A stretch of DNA of 64,000 bases from UBA969 sp041694635 (GCA_041694635.1 JBDNHI010000133.1:1-64000); one strand, 5' to 3'; shown: positions 17,582-27,828, counted from the stretch's first letter. Notes: generated by a model not told the origin, from the sequence alone. Program-made: numbers and translations.

Positions 17582-18163
17582 TTAAGCAGGAGTAGAAAAG
17601 CCGTTTAGAAAATGTTGAACCATATTAAATGACAGGTGTTCGTGCCTTGGTTTTTTACCAAAACGAATAACAGCCCTAAGTCCCCCTAAGAGTTGAAGGG
17701 CAGCATTTTTAGGATCTTCGATAGTAAATTCTTTTCTACCTTCCGCAAGTTTAAATATCGATTCCACTATTTGGATCACATTCGAGCGAGTTTGTTGCCA
17801 AGGAAACTCCCCCTCATTTCTTTGTAAGGCTTCTGCTTGAAGGATTAGATCAAATAAATGAGGTTTAGCGTCAAAAAGTGTTATAGAAGCTTTAACCAAG
17901 TGAATAAGCTTATTTACGCAGGATTTTTGCTGTTCAATGGCTTTCTCAATGAGGAGAATAAGGTCAGTTGATGCCTCTTTAAGCAAGGCAACATAAAGTT
18001 CTTTTTTATCCTTAAAATAACGATAAATCGTACCTTTTCCTACACCTGCACGAACTGCGAGGTCTTCCATACGGACTTCGTGAAAGCGTTTGGTGGCGAA
18101 AAGTAATTCTGCGGAGAGGAGGATTTTACTTCGTGTGGTGGAAGGTTTGTTTGTCAATTTCAA
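17582..18163 (-). CDS. TetR-family transcriptional repressor
   Basis: A 193-residue regulator. The N-terminal TetR DNA-binding domain is clear: KILLSAELLFATKRFHEVRM, then the helix-turn-helix AVRAGVGKGTIYRYFKDKKE. The rest is the variable helical ligand-binding domain. It is divergent from an RND efflux operon, and a 14-bp palindrome lies between them, so it most likely represses the pump genes and possibly itself until a ligand binds. The start is TTG: 18163 has AAGG only 3 bases upstream, while an in-frame TTG at 18157 has better spacing. Confidence 0.93.
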   Translation of the reverse strand: MKLTNKPSTTRSKILLSAELLFATKRFHEVRMEDLAVRAGVGKGTIYRYFKDKKELYVALLKEASTDLILLIEKAIEQQKSCVNKLIHLVKASITLFDAKPHLFDLILQAEALQRNEGEFPWQQTRSNVIQIVESIFKLAEGRKEFTIEDPKNAALQLLGGLRAVIRFGKKPRHEHLSFNMVQHFLNGFSTPA

Positions 18164-18181
18164 AACCTTGAAAATAGGAGG

Positions 18182-18209
18182 TTGACTTGGAAAGAAAACA
18201 AATTATTAT
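18182..18209 (+). promoter_or_regulatory. Sigma-70-type promoter of the RND operon
   Basis: TTGACT at 18182-18187 and TATTAT at 18204-18209 are separated by 16 bases, close to the consensus. The predicted transcription start would fall inside the palindromic operator immediately downstream. Inferred from sequence only. Confidence 0.65.
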
Positions 18210-18212
18210 AGA

Positions 18213-18226
18213 ACTGACCGGTCAGT
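18213..18226. promoter_or_regulatory. Palindromic TetR-type operator
   Basis: The perfect 14-bp palindrome ACTGACCGGTCAGT starts 3 bases after the -10 hexamer and lies about 50 bases from the regulator start. This is where a TetR repressor would block initiation. Binding by the adjacent regulator is inferred. Confidence 0.75.
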
Positions 18227-18285
18227 CAGAATTTTACCATCCCCTTTTATTGCTTTCAAGTACTTTGTTTCGGAGATTTTTCCCA

Positions 18286-19602
18286 ATGCCTCTTTTTTGT
18301 TCTCCTTCCCTCCTCCTTAAATTGTTCTCCCCTTTGTTTCTTTCCCTCTTTTTCGTTTCCCTTTCCGGTTGTTCTAAACAAGGCCTCGAAGCCCCAAAAG
18401 GTGGATCTGATGTTCGTCCCTCTCAAATGAAACTCAAACGCAAAATCGAACTCTTTCAAATTCAAGTCCAACCTTTCCAAGCTACACTCGAATCTGTCGG
18501 ACATCTAGAAGCAGAAGGGCAAACCGATATTGCCGCTGGGGTAAGTGGGGTGGTAGATGATGTTTTGTTTCGAGAAGGCCAATGGGTGGACCGAGATTCG
18601 TTATTGATTCGAATAGACCAAAAAAGGCATAAAGGGAATTATGATTCTGCCCTTGCTGCTGAAAAAAAAACTGAAACTGCTCTTAAAATTTGCCGTGAAC
18701 TTGAAGGTTTAACAAGGCTTGCAGGTGTTGGAAGTTCAGCAGAAGATCGAGTTAGAACCAATGGAAATTCAAAACTTGCAGAAGCTGAGCTTTCTCAAAC
18801 TAAAGCCGCACGAGAGATTGCGGAAAATAACTTTAATCGTTCTCAAGTTAAGGCCCCTTATTCTGGACAAATCAACCAACGCAAAGTTACTGTTGGCAGT
18901 TATCTTGAAGATAAAACCGTTATTGCTACTATTGCGAACCTTAGTAAACTTCGTTTAGTAAGTTATATTCCAGAAAAATCGGCCCCAGCACTTCGAAATT
19001 TGCTTGATAAAGAAGAGTTTATTCGGTCGGCTTGGATTATTTCTAATACTTTGGTTTCTCCAACTAGCGGGGTTATAGCAAATGCGGTGGATTCTGCTTC
19101 TTTATTGCCTTTTGCTTATGAAATGAAATTTTCTCTTCGGGCTTTGCCCCGCGAAAATCTATTCGCAAGATTGTTTTACATTAGTTCCGTTGCAAGCCCT
19201 GACACACATATGTTCGAATGCAAAGGGTTAATCGTACCTTCTGGTTTATCTGCACAGTTGAGACCTGGTTATACTGCAAAGATAATTTGTGACTTGCCCG
19301 GAAAAAAAGATGCTTTGGTGGTGCCCGAAGAATCCGTTCGGGCCAGTGAAAAAGGATTTATTATTTTTCAACCTGTTCCTCGAACCACTGCAGATGGCGC
19401 AATCGAGTGGGTTGCTAAGCCTAAGATTCTTCAATTAGGGCTAAGAAAACCTGGTGTAGTGGAAATCCTTGAAGGTGCAAAAGAAGGTGATTGGGTTGTC
19501 CGTAAGGGCGCTGATGCCCTTGAAGATGGAACCCCCGTTGATGTCTCAAAAGAAATGGAAGACATACTTCTGAAAAAGTTTAAGGAACCTTCTGGTAAAT
19601 AA
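18286..19602 (+). CDS. RND efflux periplasmic adaptor lipoprotein (AcrA/MdtA type)
   Basis: A 438-residue membrane-fusion lipoprotein with signal peptide and lipobox SLSGC. It has a lipoyl domain (IAAGVSGVVDDVLFREGQWV), a short alpha-hairpin, the second lipoyl half (VKAPYSGQINQRKVTVGSY) and a beta-barrel. It bridges the RND pumps encoded next to an outer-membrane channel. I chose the ATG at 18286 because GGAG lies about 10 bases upstream and it starts the signal peptide; the in-frame TTG at 18187 lies upstream of the predicted transcription start. No TolC gene is in this operon. Confidence 0.93.
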   Translation: MPLFCSPSLLLKLFSPLFLSLFFVSLSGCSKQGLEAPKGGSDVRPSQMKLKRKIELFQIQVQPFQATLESVGHLEAEGQTDIAAGVSGVVDDVLFREGQWVDRDSLLIRIDQKRHKGNYDSALAAEKKTETALKICRELEGLTRLAGVGSSAEDRVRTNGNSKLAEAELSQTKAAREIAENNFNRSQVKAPYSGQINQRKVTVGSYLEDKTVIATIANLSKLRLVSYIPEKSAPALRNLLDKEEFIRSAWIISNTLVSPTSGVIANAVDSASLLPFAYEMKFSLRALPRENLFARLFYISSVASPDTHMFECKGLIVPSGLSAQLRPGYTAKIICDLPGKKDALVVPEESVRASEKGFIIFQPVPRTTADGAIEWVAKPKILQLGLRKPGVVEILEGAKEGDWVVRKGADALEDGTPVDVSKEMEDILLKKFKEPSGK

Positions 19603-19622
19603 TTTTTAGGTTTTGGTGAACT

Positions 19623-22600
19623 ATGACATTATCTGATCTTAGTATTAAAAACCCTGTTTTCGCTGTTATGATTAGTGCTGCATTGATTGTGTTTGGCGCT
19701 ATTTCATACCGTGGACTTGGTATCAGTCAGTTTCCTGAACTTGATTTTCCTGTTGTAAGTATCAACACCACCCGAGAAGCTGCTTCTCCCGAGATTATGG
19801 ATTACGATGTTACAGACATTATTGAAGATGCTGTTTCTAGTGTTGAAGGAATCGATTACATTCAGTCGCAAAGTTTGCAAGGATCGGCTGTAACTACGGT
19901 TTTTTTTCATCTTGAGCGAAATATTGATTCTGCAATGCAGGATGTTCAAAACGCAGTTTCATCGGCTATGAATCGGTTGCCAACCGATATCGACCCCCCA
20001 ATTATTTCCAAAGTAAACTTCAATAAGTTTCCTATCATTTGGCTAGGTGTGCATGGCCAAAAGCCGCTCCATGAAATTAATCAATTTGTTGATGATGTTT
20101 TAAAGCAGCAGATTCAGACAATTCCCGGTTGTGGTGGTGTGATGTATGGTGGGTTACGGCCTAGAAATATGCGAATCTGGATCGACCAAGATAAGTTAGA
20201 ATCTTACCATATTGATGCCTTGGACATTTTTCGGGCCTTACAAGCTGAGCATATCGAAAAACCTGCTGGGTATTTGAAATCAGATAAGCGGGAAATTAAT
20301 GTTAGGCTTATGGGGGAAGCTAAAAATGTCAAAGATTTTGCTAGCCTACCCATTATTTCTAAACCGGATGGCACCATTGTTACCCTTGGGGATGTTGCAA
20401 TTATTGAAGATGGTATGACCGACCGAAGGTCTTTCGCTAGGTTTAACAAAGAAGTTACTGTTGGCGTTGGTGTTATGAGGGCAACGGGGGCTAATGTGGT
20501 TGCTGTCTGCGAGGAAGTTAAAAGGCGACTTCCTGCTTTAAGAGCTTTGGCTCCCGAGGGTGTTGAAATCGGTATTTCCACTGATTTCTCATTGTTCATT
20601 AAGGATGATATCGAGGAAGTCAAACATTCTTTAATTATGGGAGTTGTGCTTACCGCATTGGTTGCCTTGATGTTTTTAGGATCCTTAAGTTCGACTTTAA
20701 ATGTATGTATTTCAATTCCAGTTTCTGTAATGGGAACTTTTGTTGTTATGAAATACTGTGGTTTTACCTTGAATTTTATGACTTTGTTGGGGTTGTCGCT
20801 TTCGGTTGGTGTGGTGGTTGACGATGCTATTTTGGTTTTGGAAAACATTTATAGGCGGATGGAAAACGGGGAGAGTCGAATGCAGGCCGCTATTAACGGC
20901 TCGAATGAGATTTCCTTTGCTGCCTTAGCTTCCACTCTTTCAATTGTTGCAATTTTTATTCCCGTGGCTTTTATGCAAGGCGTAGTTGGACAATTTTTCT
21001 TTCAGTTTGGGATCACGGTTACTGTTGCAGTTTTAATTTCGCTTGTCGTTTCTCTTACCATTACTCCTATGCTTTGCTCTCTCTTCTTAAAACTGCACGA
21101 GAATGTTTTGCTAAAGCCACCCGTAATGCGTGGAGCAGTTTCGGGTCTTATGAATGGTTTGCGCTTTCTGTGGTGGGGAGTAGATAAATACTTAGTCTAC
21201 CCACTGCTTGTTATTCCCACGATGTTTGTTATGCATTTTTTGGAGGTGAAATATAAAAAAGTCTTGCGAATAGCAGTTGATTACCCTGTTATTGTAATCC
21301 CTTTGGCTATTGGTTTTGCTTTTTCTCTTGGATTTTTGCTTACCGGGGTCACGATACCGTTACCTAGTTGGGTAACTTCTTTGGTTGGTAAACCCGCCTT
21401 TGTCATAAAACCGATAGGCACAGAATTGGTTCCTAGTGAAGATCAAAACCGCTTTGTAATTAATTTAATTTGCCCTGTTGGGGTAAGTATTGATTATGTC
21501 GAGCAAATGATTGGAAAGTGTGAGAATGTGCTTTTGGGTTACAAAGATCCAGTCAATGAAAATGAACTGATTGCCTCGATATTTTCTTCTATTTCAATTC
21601 GCCCAGGGATGCTGATATCCGAGGGGGTTGTTTTTATTAGGTTGATACCTTCGACGAGCCGCACCCTTACTCAGATGCAAATTATTCAAGATGTGCGGAA
21701 GAAGTTAACAGCGTTAGCCGGGGTTAGACCAATTGTGTTAGATCTTTCAACTCAGGGGTTTACGCCAACTCGCGGTTATCCTATCGATTTTGCTATTCAA
21801 GGTCCAGAATGGAAAACGGTAGTGGAATATTCTGAAAAAGTAAGAAGTCGAATGATAGAGAGTGGTATTGTTGCAGATGTAAATTCAGATTACCGCCCCG
21901 GTATGCCTGAAGAGCAACTTTACCCCGATCGTGAAAAATTGTCTGAGTTAGATGTACCCGTGAGAAAACTTGCCTTCCTGTTAAATGTGGCTTTTGGTGG
22001 TATGAGAAATGGCCGATTCACTGATGAAGATAAACGCTACGATGTTAGAATGCGGCTTTTGGAGGGGCAAAGAGATACGCCTGACCTTTTAGATCGCCTA
22101 CACATTCGACCTGAAAAAGCTTTGTCTGCTGGAGTGAATCCGCCTACCATTCCAATTACTGATCTTAGCCATCACAAAACAATTTCTACTCTGCCTTTGA
22201 TCAATCGTTACAACCATTTGCGAAAGATTGAGCTTACTGCAAATATGGCCCCTGGTGTTTCTCAGGGTGAAGCTATTTCTAGATGTAGGCAAATCGCAGA
22301 AGATGTTCGATTAGAATTGGAACTTCCCACTAGTTATAGATCGGTTCAGTTGGGCAATGCCAAAGCGATGGCTCAAACCATCACAAGTATGTGGCAATCT
22401 CTTTTGTTTGGGTTTCTTGTTGCTTATATGATTTTAGGGATTCAGTTTAATTCTTTTGTTCACCCAATGACGGTATTGTGGGCTGTTCCATTTGGGATTA
22501 CTGGTGGATTACTTGTACTTTGGTTGTGTGGAGACACGCTTAATTTGATGAGTATGATTGGTTTAGTTTTGTTAGCCGGTTTGGTTAAAAAAAATTCAAT

Positions 22601-22994
22601 CATACTAGTGGATTGTGCGAATCATATTAAGGAAACAGGTCAAAACGCTAGGCATTCGATGTTGCAAGCCGGTGCCTTAAGGTTAAGGCCAATTTTGATG
22701 ACTTCGTTGGCAACAATAGCAGGAGTTATCCCTTTAGCATTTGGATTTGGTGCGGGTGCCGAAAATCGCGGACCCCTTGCTCGAACTATTATTGGTGGAA
22801 TATTCTTGTCCACATTAATTACCCTTCTTGTTGTTCCTTCGTTTTATGTTTTGCTTGAAAAAATCCAAAGTTGGCTTGCATCTTTATCTTTAGTCAGAAC
22901 CCAAGCAATTGATTTGGAAGTTGGCCTATTAAATCAAAAACGGCCAATTAATGATGTTACATTTCCTACTTCAAAAGTTCCGGAAACATTATGA
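19623..22994 (+). CDS. RND efflux transporter subunit 1 (AcrB/MdtB-like)
   Basis: A 1123-residue inner-membrane proton/drug antiporter (ACR_tran family). Proton-relay residues are in place: the Asp pair in GVVVDDAILVLENI (TM4), Lys in GLVKKNSIILVD (TM10) and Arg/Thr in RLRPILMTSLATIAG (TM11). The two large porter loops are present. Between TM6 and TM7 (about 21090-21270) there is an insertion with one hydrophobic stretch. The stop overlaps the ATG of a second RND gene, which suggests a hetero-oligomeric pump as in MdtBC. The substrate is unknown. Confidence 0.95.
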   Translation: MTLSDLSIKNPVFAVMISAALIVFGAISYRGLGISQFPELDFPVVSINTTREAASPEIMDYDVTDIIEDAVSSVEGIDYIQSQSLQGSAVTTVFFHLERNIDSAMQDVQNAVSSAMNRLPTDIDPPIISKVNFNKFPIIWLGVHGQKPLHEINQFVDDVLKQQIQTIPGCGGVMYGGLRPRNMRIWIDQDKLESYHIDALDIFRALQAEHIEKPAGYLKSDKREINVRLMGEAKNVKDFASLPIISKPDGTIVTLGDVAIIEDGMTDRRSFARFNKEVTVGVGVMRATGANVVAVCEEVKRRLPALRALAPEGVEIGISTDFSLFIKDDIEEVKHSLIMGVVLTALVALMFLGSLSSTLNVCISIPVSVMGTFVVMKYCGFTLNFMTLLGLSLSVGVVVDDAILVLENIYRRMENGESRMQAAINGSNEISFAALASTLSIVAIFIPVAFMQGVVGQFFFQFGITVTVAVLISLVVSLTITPMLCSLFLKLHENVLLKPPVMRGAVSGLMNGLRFLWWGVDKYLVYPLLVIPTMFVMHFLEVKYKKVLRIAVDYPVIVIPLAIGFAFSLGFLLTGVTIPLPSWVTSLVGKPAFVIKPIGTELVPSEDQNRFVINLICPVGVSIDYVEQMIGKCENVLLGYKDPVNENELIASIFSSISIRPGMLISEGVVFIRLIPSTSRTLTQMQIIQDVRKKLTALAGVRPIVLDLSTQGFTPTRGYPIDFAIQGPEWKTVVEYSEKVRSRMIESGIVADVNSDYRPGMPEEQLYPDREKLSELDVPVRKLAFLLNVAFGGMRNGRFTDEDKRYDVRMRLLEGQRDTPDLLDRLHIRPEKALSAGVNPPTIPITDLSHHKTISTLPLINRYNHLRKIELTANMAPGVSQGEAISRCRQIAEDVRLELELPTSYRSVQLGNAKAMAQTITSMWQSLLFGFLVAYMILGIQFNSFVHPMTVLWAVPFGITGGLLVLWLCGDTLNLMSMIGLVLLAGLVKKNSIILVDCANHIKETGQNARHSMLQAGALRLRPILMTSLATIAGVIPLAFGFGAGAENRGPLARTIIGGIFLSTLITLLVVPSFYVLLEKIQSWLASLSLVRTQAIDLEVGLLNQKRPINDVTFPTSKVPETL

Positions 22995-25900
22995 ACCTGC
23001 CTGCTCTAAGCATTAGAAATCCAGTATTCGCAGTTATGGTTTCTGCTGCAATGATTGTTTTTGGCTGGTTAGGTTATCAGGGACTGGGCGTAAGTCAGTT
23101 CCCAGAAATTGATTTTCCTGTTGTTAGTATTGGTATTTCTCGAGAGTCTGCTTCTCCAGATATTATGGATGGCGATGTTACAGATGTTGTTGAGGATGCC
23201 GTTGCAAGTGTTGAAGGCGTTGACTACATAATGTCGCGAAGTATGGAAGGTATCAGTCTGGTAACTGTTTATTTTAAATTAGAAAGAAATATTGATGTTG
23301 CGATGCAGGATATTCAAAATGCGGTAAGTGCTGCTCGCCGAAGGCTTCCTGTAGATATTGATCCGCCTGTAATTACAAAAGTTAATCCAAATAATTTGCC
23401 CGTGATGTGGCTTACTTTGTCGGGAAGTGTTCCCTTACACCGTATAAGCGATTTTGCTGAAAAGGAATTAAAGCAAGAGATTGCAGCAATATCTGATGTT
23501 GGTGGAGTCCAATTTGCGGGCTTACAGGCTCGCTCGATCCGTGTTTGGGTAGATCGCGATAAACTGACAAGTTTTAACCTTGCTGCTGATGATGTTAGGC
23601 AAGCCATTATAAAACAACATGCAGAATTACCTGCAGGTTACATTCAGAGTAAGATGGTTGAATTTAATCTAAGGACTATGGGTGAAGCTTATTCTGTAGA
23701 GGAATTTCGTAAGTTGCTTGTTGCACAGAGAGAGGGCCAGCATATCCTCTTGGAAGATTTAGCAGTGGTAGAAGATGGTATGGAAGATAAGCGAAGTTTG
23801 GCAAGGTTCAATCGATTACCAGCAGTTGCCGTGGGAATAAGAAAAGCAATAGGAGGAAATCTCGTTGATTTGTGTGAAAATATTAAACGAGAATTACCTC
23901 GATTAAGGAAAATGCTTCCCCCAGGTGTTGAATTAAATGTGCCCGTAGATTCTTCAGTTTTTGTTCGTGAGAATATTGAAGAATTGAAACTAACCCTTGT
24001 TCTTGGTGTTTTGTTGACGGGAATAGTTTGTTATCTTTTTCTCGGGTCGATTGGTACCACTGTAAATATTTGTCTTTCTATTCCTACTTCGTTGATAGGG
24101 ACTTTTTTCTTCGTCAATTACGGGGTTAAATTCTTTGGATGGCCACCTTTTACTATCAACTTAATGACACTTTTAGGACTTTCACTTTCTGTAGGGGTTG
24201 TGGTGGATGATGCGATTTTGGTTCTTGAAAACATTTATAGGCTACGGGAAAAAGGTCTTGCGATGAAAGATGCTGCTCTTCAAGGGGCAAGTGAAATTAG
24301 CTTTGCAGCTATTGCCTCAACTTTCTCTATCGCTGCTATTTTTCTTCCTGTAGCTTTTATGTCTGGTACCATTGGCAGGTTCTTTTTTCAGTTTGGCGTC
24401 ACGGTAAGCGTTGCGGTTATACTTTCGCTCGTTTGTGCATTGACTTTAACTCCAATGCTAAGCGCTTTTTTTCTAAAGCTTTCCCACGAAGAAGAAATAA
24501 AACCAATGGCACCTCATTTAATCTTAGTTTGTCTTTTGAGCTTTATTTTTCAAATAGTAATGATTTTATTGAAATTGTTATCATCGCCTAGTAATGGTTT
24601 GGGCTTATACTCTTGGCCTTTTAGATCGCTTTTTCAATTATTAGGGCAAGAATTCTTTTTATCTCTCGACCTATTTAAGTACCTTCCTCAACAAACAATT
24701 TGGGTAGCTTTATGTTTCGAGGTATGTCTAGAGGTTGTTCTTGTTGCTTTAGCTATTAGGTATTTTAGGTTGGTGCTTTGGACCGTTCAGATTTATTTTT
24801 TAAAACCTTTGTTCTTACGACCAACTGATTGGGTTTTAGGTATTACAACTAATATGTATGAGAAACTATTAGTTTATTCTCTTAAGCATACATACTTTAT
24901 CCTTGGTGCAGGATTTCTAATTGCCATTGCAACCGCTGGCTTTTTATGGATGGGGATTCTTGGTCAGGAACTTGTACCAACTGAAGATCAAAGTCGTTTG
25001 TTGGTTCATGTGGTTTGCCCAGTAGGAGCGAGTATTGATGAAATTGGAAATCTTCTTGGAAGGTGCGAAACAATTCTTTCTGATCGAAATGATGTTGCGG
25101 GGTTCATGACTGCTGTTGCAACTGAATCTGGCTTATTAATGAATGAGGCAGATATCTTTATTCAGTTAGTTGATCGATCTAATCGTAAACTTACCCAACA
25201 ACAACTCGTTCCAGTTATTCGCGGGGAACTTTCCCAGATTGAGGATGTTAGGGTTGTGGTGAGAGATCAATCTACCGAGGGTTTTACCCCTCAAAGGGGA
25301 GATCCAATTGATTTTTCAATTCAAGGTGATTGGAAAATTCTGCCCGAGGTTGGCCGAAAAATTACTGAAGCTATGAGGTATTCTCTCCTTAAAAATACTT
25401 TCCCTTTGCTGACCGATATCGATATGGATTACCGACCCGGAATGCCCGAGGTTCAAGTAACACCAGATCGCGAAAAACTCGCACTTCTTGGAATGCCGGT
25501 CTCTCGACTTGCAGAAAGTATTAGTCTTCTCGTTGGCGGAGAAAGAGTGGGACGATTTACTGATAAAGGTAGGCGCTATGATGTTCGAGTGCGTTTTCAG
25601 GAGCAAGAAAGAACTTCCCCTGAAAATATTCTTCTTATGACATTGCGACTGGGTGAAAACAAATTGGTGACGGTTGAGGATGTAGTTCAGGAATTGAAAA
25701 CCGTTTCTACTTTACCTGTTATTAATCGTTACAACCATCAACGCAGAATAGAGATCACTGCTAATACTGCGGATGGTGTTTCCCAAGGTGAAGCAATTGC
25801 AAGGTGCAAGGAACTTGTAGAAAGCCTGCTGCCTGAAAATGTTACTCTTGTGGAATTAGGCAACTCAAGTGCTTTGAAAGAAACTATGAGCAGTCTTCTC

Positions 25901-26425
25901 TTTGCTTTGATGTTGGGAATTGTGATTGCTTATATGATTCTTGGTATTCAATTTAATTCTTTTATACACCCTTTTACGGTTATCCTTGCAATGCCTTTTG
26001 CTGTAACAGGGGCACTGCTAACCTTGTGGTTTACGGGTGATACGCTTAATATGATGAGTATGATTGGTTTTATTCTTTTAATGGGTCTTGTTAAAAAGAA
26101 TTCAATAATTCTCGTGGATTATACGAACCAATTGCGAGAACAGGGTATGAATGTGGAAGAAGCGTTGATTAAAGCTTGTCCTGTAAGATTACGACCAATA
26201 TTGATGACTTCCATAGCTACAATTGCGGGCGCCTTACCTGCTGCTTTTGGCGTAGGGCCAGGCGCAGAAACTAGGGCACCTATGGCAAGGGCAATCATTG
26301 GGGGAATTTTAGTTTCAACCGCTGTGACGCTTTTTCTCGTTCCCGCATTCTATTTGTTTGCTGAAAAGTGGCGAACCTTTGCCAGTTTTCTTGCAAGAGT
26401 AGAAGAAAAAGCCAAGCCTTTGTAA
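22991..26425 (+). CDS. RND efflux transporter subunit 2 (AcrB/MdtC-like)
   Basis: A 1144-residue paralogue of the preceding gene. The N-terminus is nearly parallel (IRNPVFAVMVSAAMIVFGW, QFPEIDFPVVS). It keeps the TM4 Asp pair, the TM10 Lys and the TM11 Arg/Thr, so both pump subunits look proton-competent. It has a much larger hydrophobic insertion between TM6 and TM7, with about three strongly hydrophobic segments (DNA about 24480-24860). ATGA overlap with the first pump gene indicates co-translation. Tandem duplication of one ancestral pump gene is the simplest origin. Confidence 0.95.
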   Translation: MNLPALSIRNPVFAVMVSAAMIVFGWLGYQGLGVSQFPEIDFPVVSIGISRESASPDIMDGDVTDVVEDAVASVEGVDYIMSRSMEGISLVTVYFKLERNIDVAMQDIQNAVSAARRRLPVDIDPPVITKVNPNNLPVMWLTLSGSVPLHRISDFAEKELKQEIAAISDVGGVQFAGLQARSIRVWVDRDKLTSFNLAADDVRQAIIKQHAELPAGYIQSKMVEFNLRTMGEAYSVEEFRKLLVAQREGQHILLEDLAVVEDGMEDKRSLARFNRLPAVAVGIRKAIGGNLVDLCENIKRELPRLRKMLPPGVELNVPVDSSVFVRENIEELKLTLVLGVLLTGIVCYLFLGSIGTTVNICLSIPTSLIGTFFFVNYGVKFFGWPPFTINLMTLLGLSLSVGVVVDDAILVLENIYRLREKGLAMKDAALQGASEISFAAIASTFSIAAIFLPVAFMSGTIGRFFFQFGVTVSVAVILSLVCALTLTPMLSAFFLKLSHEEEIKPMAPHLILVCLLSFIFQIVMILLKLLSSPSNGLGLYSWPFRSLFQLLGQEFFLSLDLFKYLPQQTIWVALCFEVCLEVVLVALAIRYFRLVLWTVQIYFLKPLFLRPTDWVLGITTNMYEKLLVYSLKHTYFILGAGFLIAIATAGFLWMGILGQELVPTEDQSRLLVHVVCPVGASIDEIGNLLGRCETILSDRNDVAGFMTAVATESGLLMNEADIFIQLVDRSNRKLTQQQLVPVIRGELSQIEDVRVVVRDQSTEGFTPQRGDPIDFSIQGDWKILPEVGRKITEAMRYSLLKNTFPLLTDIDMDYRPGMPEVQVTPDREKLALLGMPVSRLAESISLLVGGERVGRFTDKGRRYDVRVRFQEQERTSPENILLMTLRLGENKLVTVEDVVQELKTVSTLPVINRYNHQRRIEITANTADGVSQGEAIARCKELVESLLPENVTLVELGNSSALKETMSSLLFALMLGIVIAYMILGIQFNSFIHPFTVILAMPFAVTGALLTLWFTGDTLNMMSMIGFILLMGLVKKNSIILVDYTNQLREQGMNVEEALIKACPVRLRPILMTSIATIAGALPAAFGVGPGAETRAPMARAIIGGILVSTAVTLFLVPAFYLFAEKWRTFASFLARVEEKAKPL

Positions 26426-26445
26426 TTTAAAGGGACCTTTCTTTT

Positions 26446-27828
26446 ATGGATGAAACCAATGTGGTGCTCCTTAAATTTCAGGAAGGTACCCTTATTGTTA
26501 GCGGCCTTACTTCAGACCAATTAATTGCGTTCCCATTTCTGTTGGAAGATTCTCGTACAAGTAATTTGCGATGTGAAGCGATTCATTACAGAACTCTAAT
26601 ACAGATTTTAGTTAGTTCAAAAATTAAGTTTCTAGATTCTGCAAAACAATATGAAAATCAAGTTTGGAACAGTTCCGAGGCACGAAAACCCTTTCCCTAT
26701 CAGTTAGAAGCACTTGAAGCGTGGTGGGGGCAAAAATCCAGAGGTGTTATTGTTTTACCTACTGGAACAGGGAAAACTTTTCTAGCTGTGTTGGCTATCC
26801 AAAAAATGCAACGCACTTCCCTTATTGTTACCCCCACCATCGATCTTATGAACCAATGGCACTCCGTGCTTTCTGATTCTTTTGGTGTGCCTATCGGGAT
26901 GATGGGCGGGGGGACACATCAAATTGAAAATATCACCGTTACAACTTATGATTCTGCTCATATTCATTTGTCAAAGTGGGGCAATAAAATCGGGTTACTT
27001 GTCTTTGATGAATGTCATCATTTGCCTGGTTCAGTTTATTCAAATATTGCTTTAGGCTCCATTGCCCCCTTTAGACTTGGTCTAACGGCTACCCCTGAGC
27101 GAACCGATGGTCAAGAAACTATGCTTGAAACTTTGATTGGGCCTACAGTATATCGCAAGGAAATCGGCGAACTTGCCGGCAGTTATCTTGCGAGTTATGA
27201 ATCAGAAATAGTTTATGTTGAATTGACGGAAGATGAAAAATTAGACTATGAAAAAGCTAGAAAAGATTATCGTGATTATTTGTTAAAGCGTGGTATAAGC
27301 CTGAGAGATCCGGGAGGTTGGCAAAGGTTTTTAGCGGAAAGTGCGCGCTTGCCTGAGGCAAAAAAAGCTTACGATGCTTACAGGCTTCAAAAAAAAATCG
27401 CACTTCATTCTAAGGCCAAACTTACTGTCCTTGCGCAACTTTTACTAAAACATGCTACCGAACCTTGCATCATTTTTGCGGGTGATAACTCAATGGTCTA
27501 TGAGATTTCTCGAAAATTTCTTATCCCTGCAATCACTCACCAAACGAAAGCTAAAGAACGAAAGCTTACCTTGGAAAAATTTAAGGCCGGAGAATATCAA
27601 GCCGTTGTTACCAACAAAGTTCTTAATGAAGGTGTTGATGTCCCTAGTGCTGGCGTTGCGGTTGTTTTATCTGGTACCGGTACGGTTCGCGAGCATGTGC
27701 AAAGGTTAGGTCGAATTCTAAGAAAATATAAAGATAAGCGGGCCGTTCTTTATGAGGTGATAAGTAGAAATACCAGCGAAGAACAAACTAGCGAAAGGCG
27801 CAGGAAGCACGATGCTTACCGGAAATAA
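26446..27828 (+). CDS. XPB/Rad25-like superfamily 2 DNA helicase
   Basis: A 460-residue helicase of the XPB type. Residues 1-80 form the small N-terminal domain. Motif I is LPTGTGKT (104-111), motif II is DECHH (188-192) and motif III is LTATPERTD (213-221). The C-terminal lobe has GEYQAVVTNKVLNEGVDVP and QRLGRILRK (motif VI). XPB opens DNA in archaeal and eukaryotic nucleotide excision repair. The next gene, overlapping by 17 bases, encodes its known archaeal partner Bax1, which supports a repair or DNA-processing role. AAAGGGA precedes the ATG. Confidence 0.93.
   Translation: MDETNVVLLKFQEGTLIVSGLTSDQLIAFPFLLEDSRTSNLRCEAIHYRTLIQILVSSKIKFLDSAKQYENQVWNSSEARKPFPYQLEALEAWWGQKSRGVIVLPTGTGKTFLAVLAIQKMQRTSLIVTPTIDLMNQWHSVLSDSFGVPIGMMGGGTHQIENITVTTYDSAHIHLSKWGNKIGLLVFDECHHLPGSVYSNIALGSIAPFRLGLTATPERTDGQETMLETLIGPTVYRKEIGELAGSYLASYESEIVYVELTEDEKLDYEKARKDYRDYLLKRGISLRDPGGWQRFLAESARLPEAKKAYDAYRLQKKIALHSKAKLTVLAQLLLKHATEPCIIFAGDNSMVYEISRKFLIPAITHQTKAKERKLTLEKFKAGEYQAVVTNKVLNEGVDVPSAGVAVVLSGTGTVREHVQRLGRILRKYKDKRAVLYEVISRNTSEEQTSERRRKHDAYRK

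Noticed and set aside
20204..20848. A 214-codon minus-strand frame inside the first RND gene
   Set aside because: It lies wholly antisense to a clear RND coding sequence, has low-complexity Ser/Thr/Pro-rich content and no domain or ribosome-binding site.
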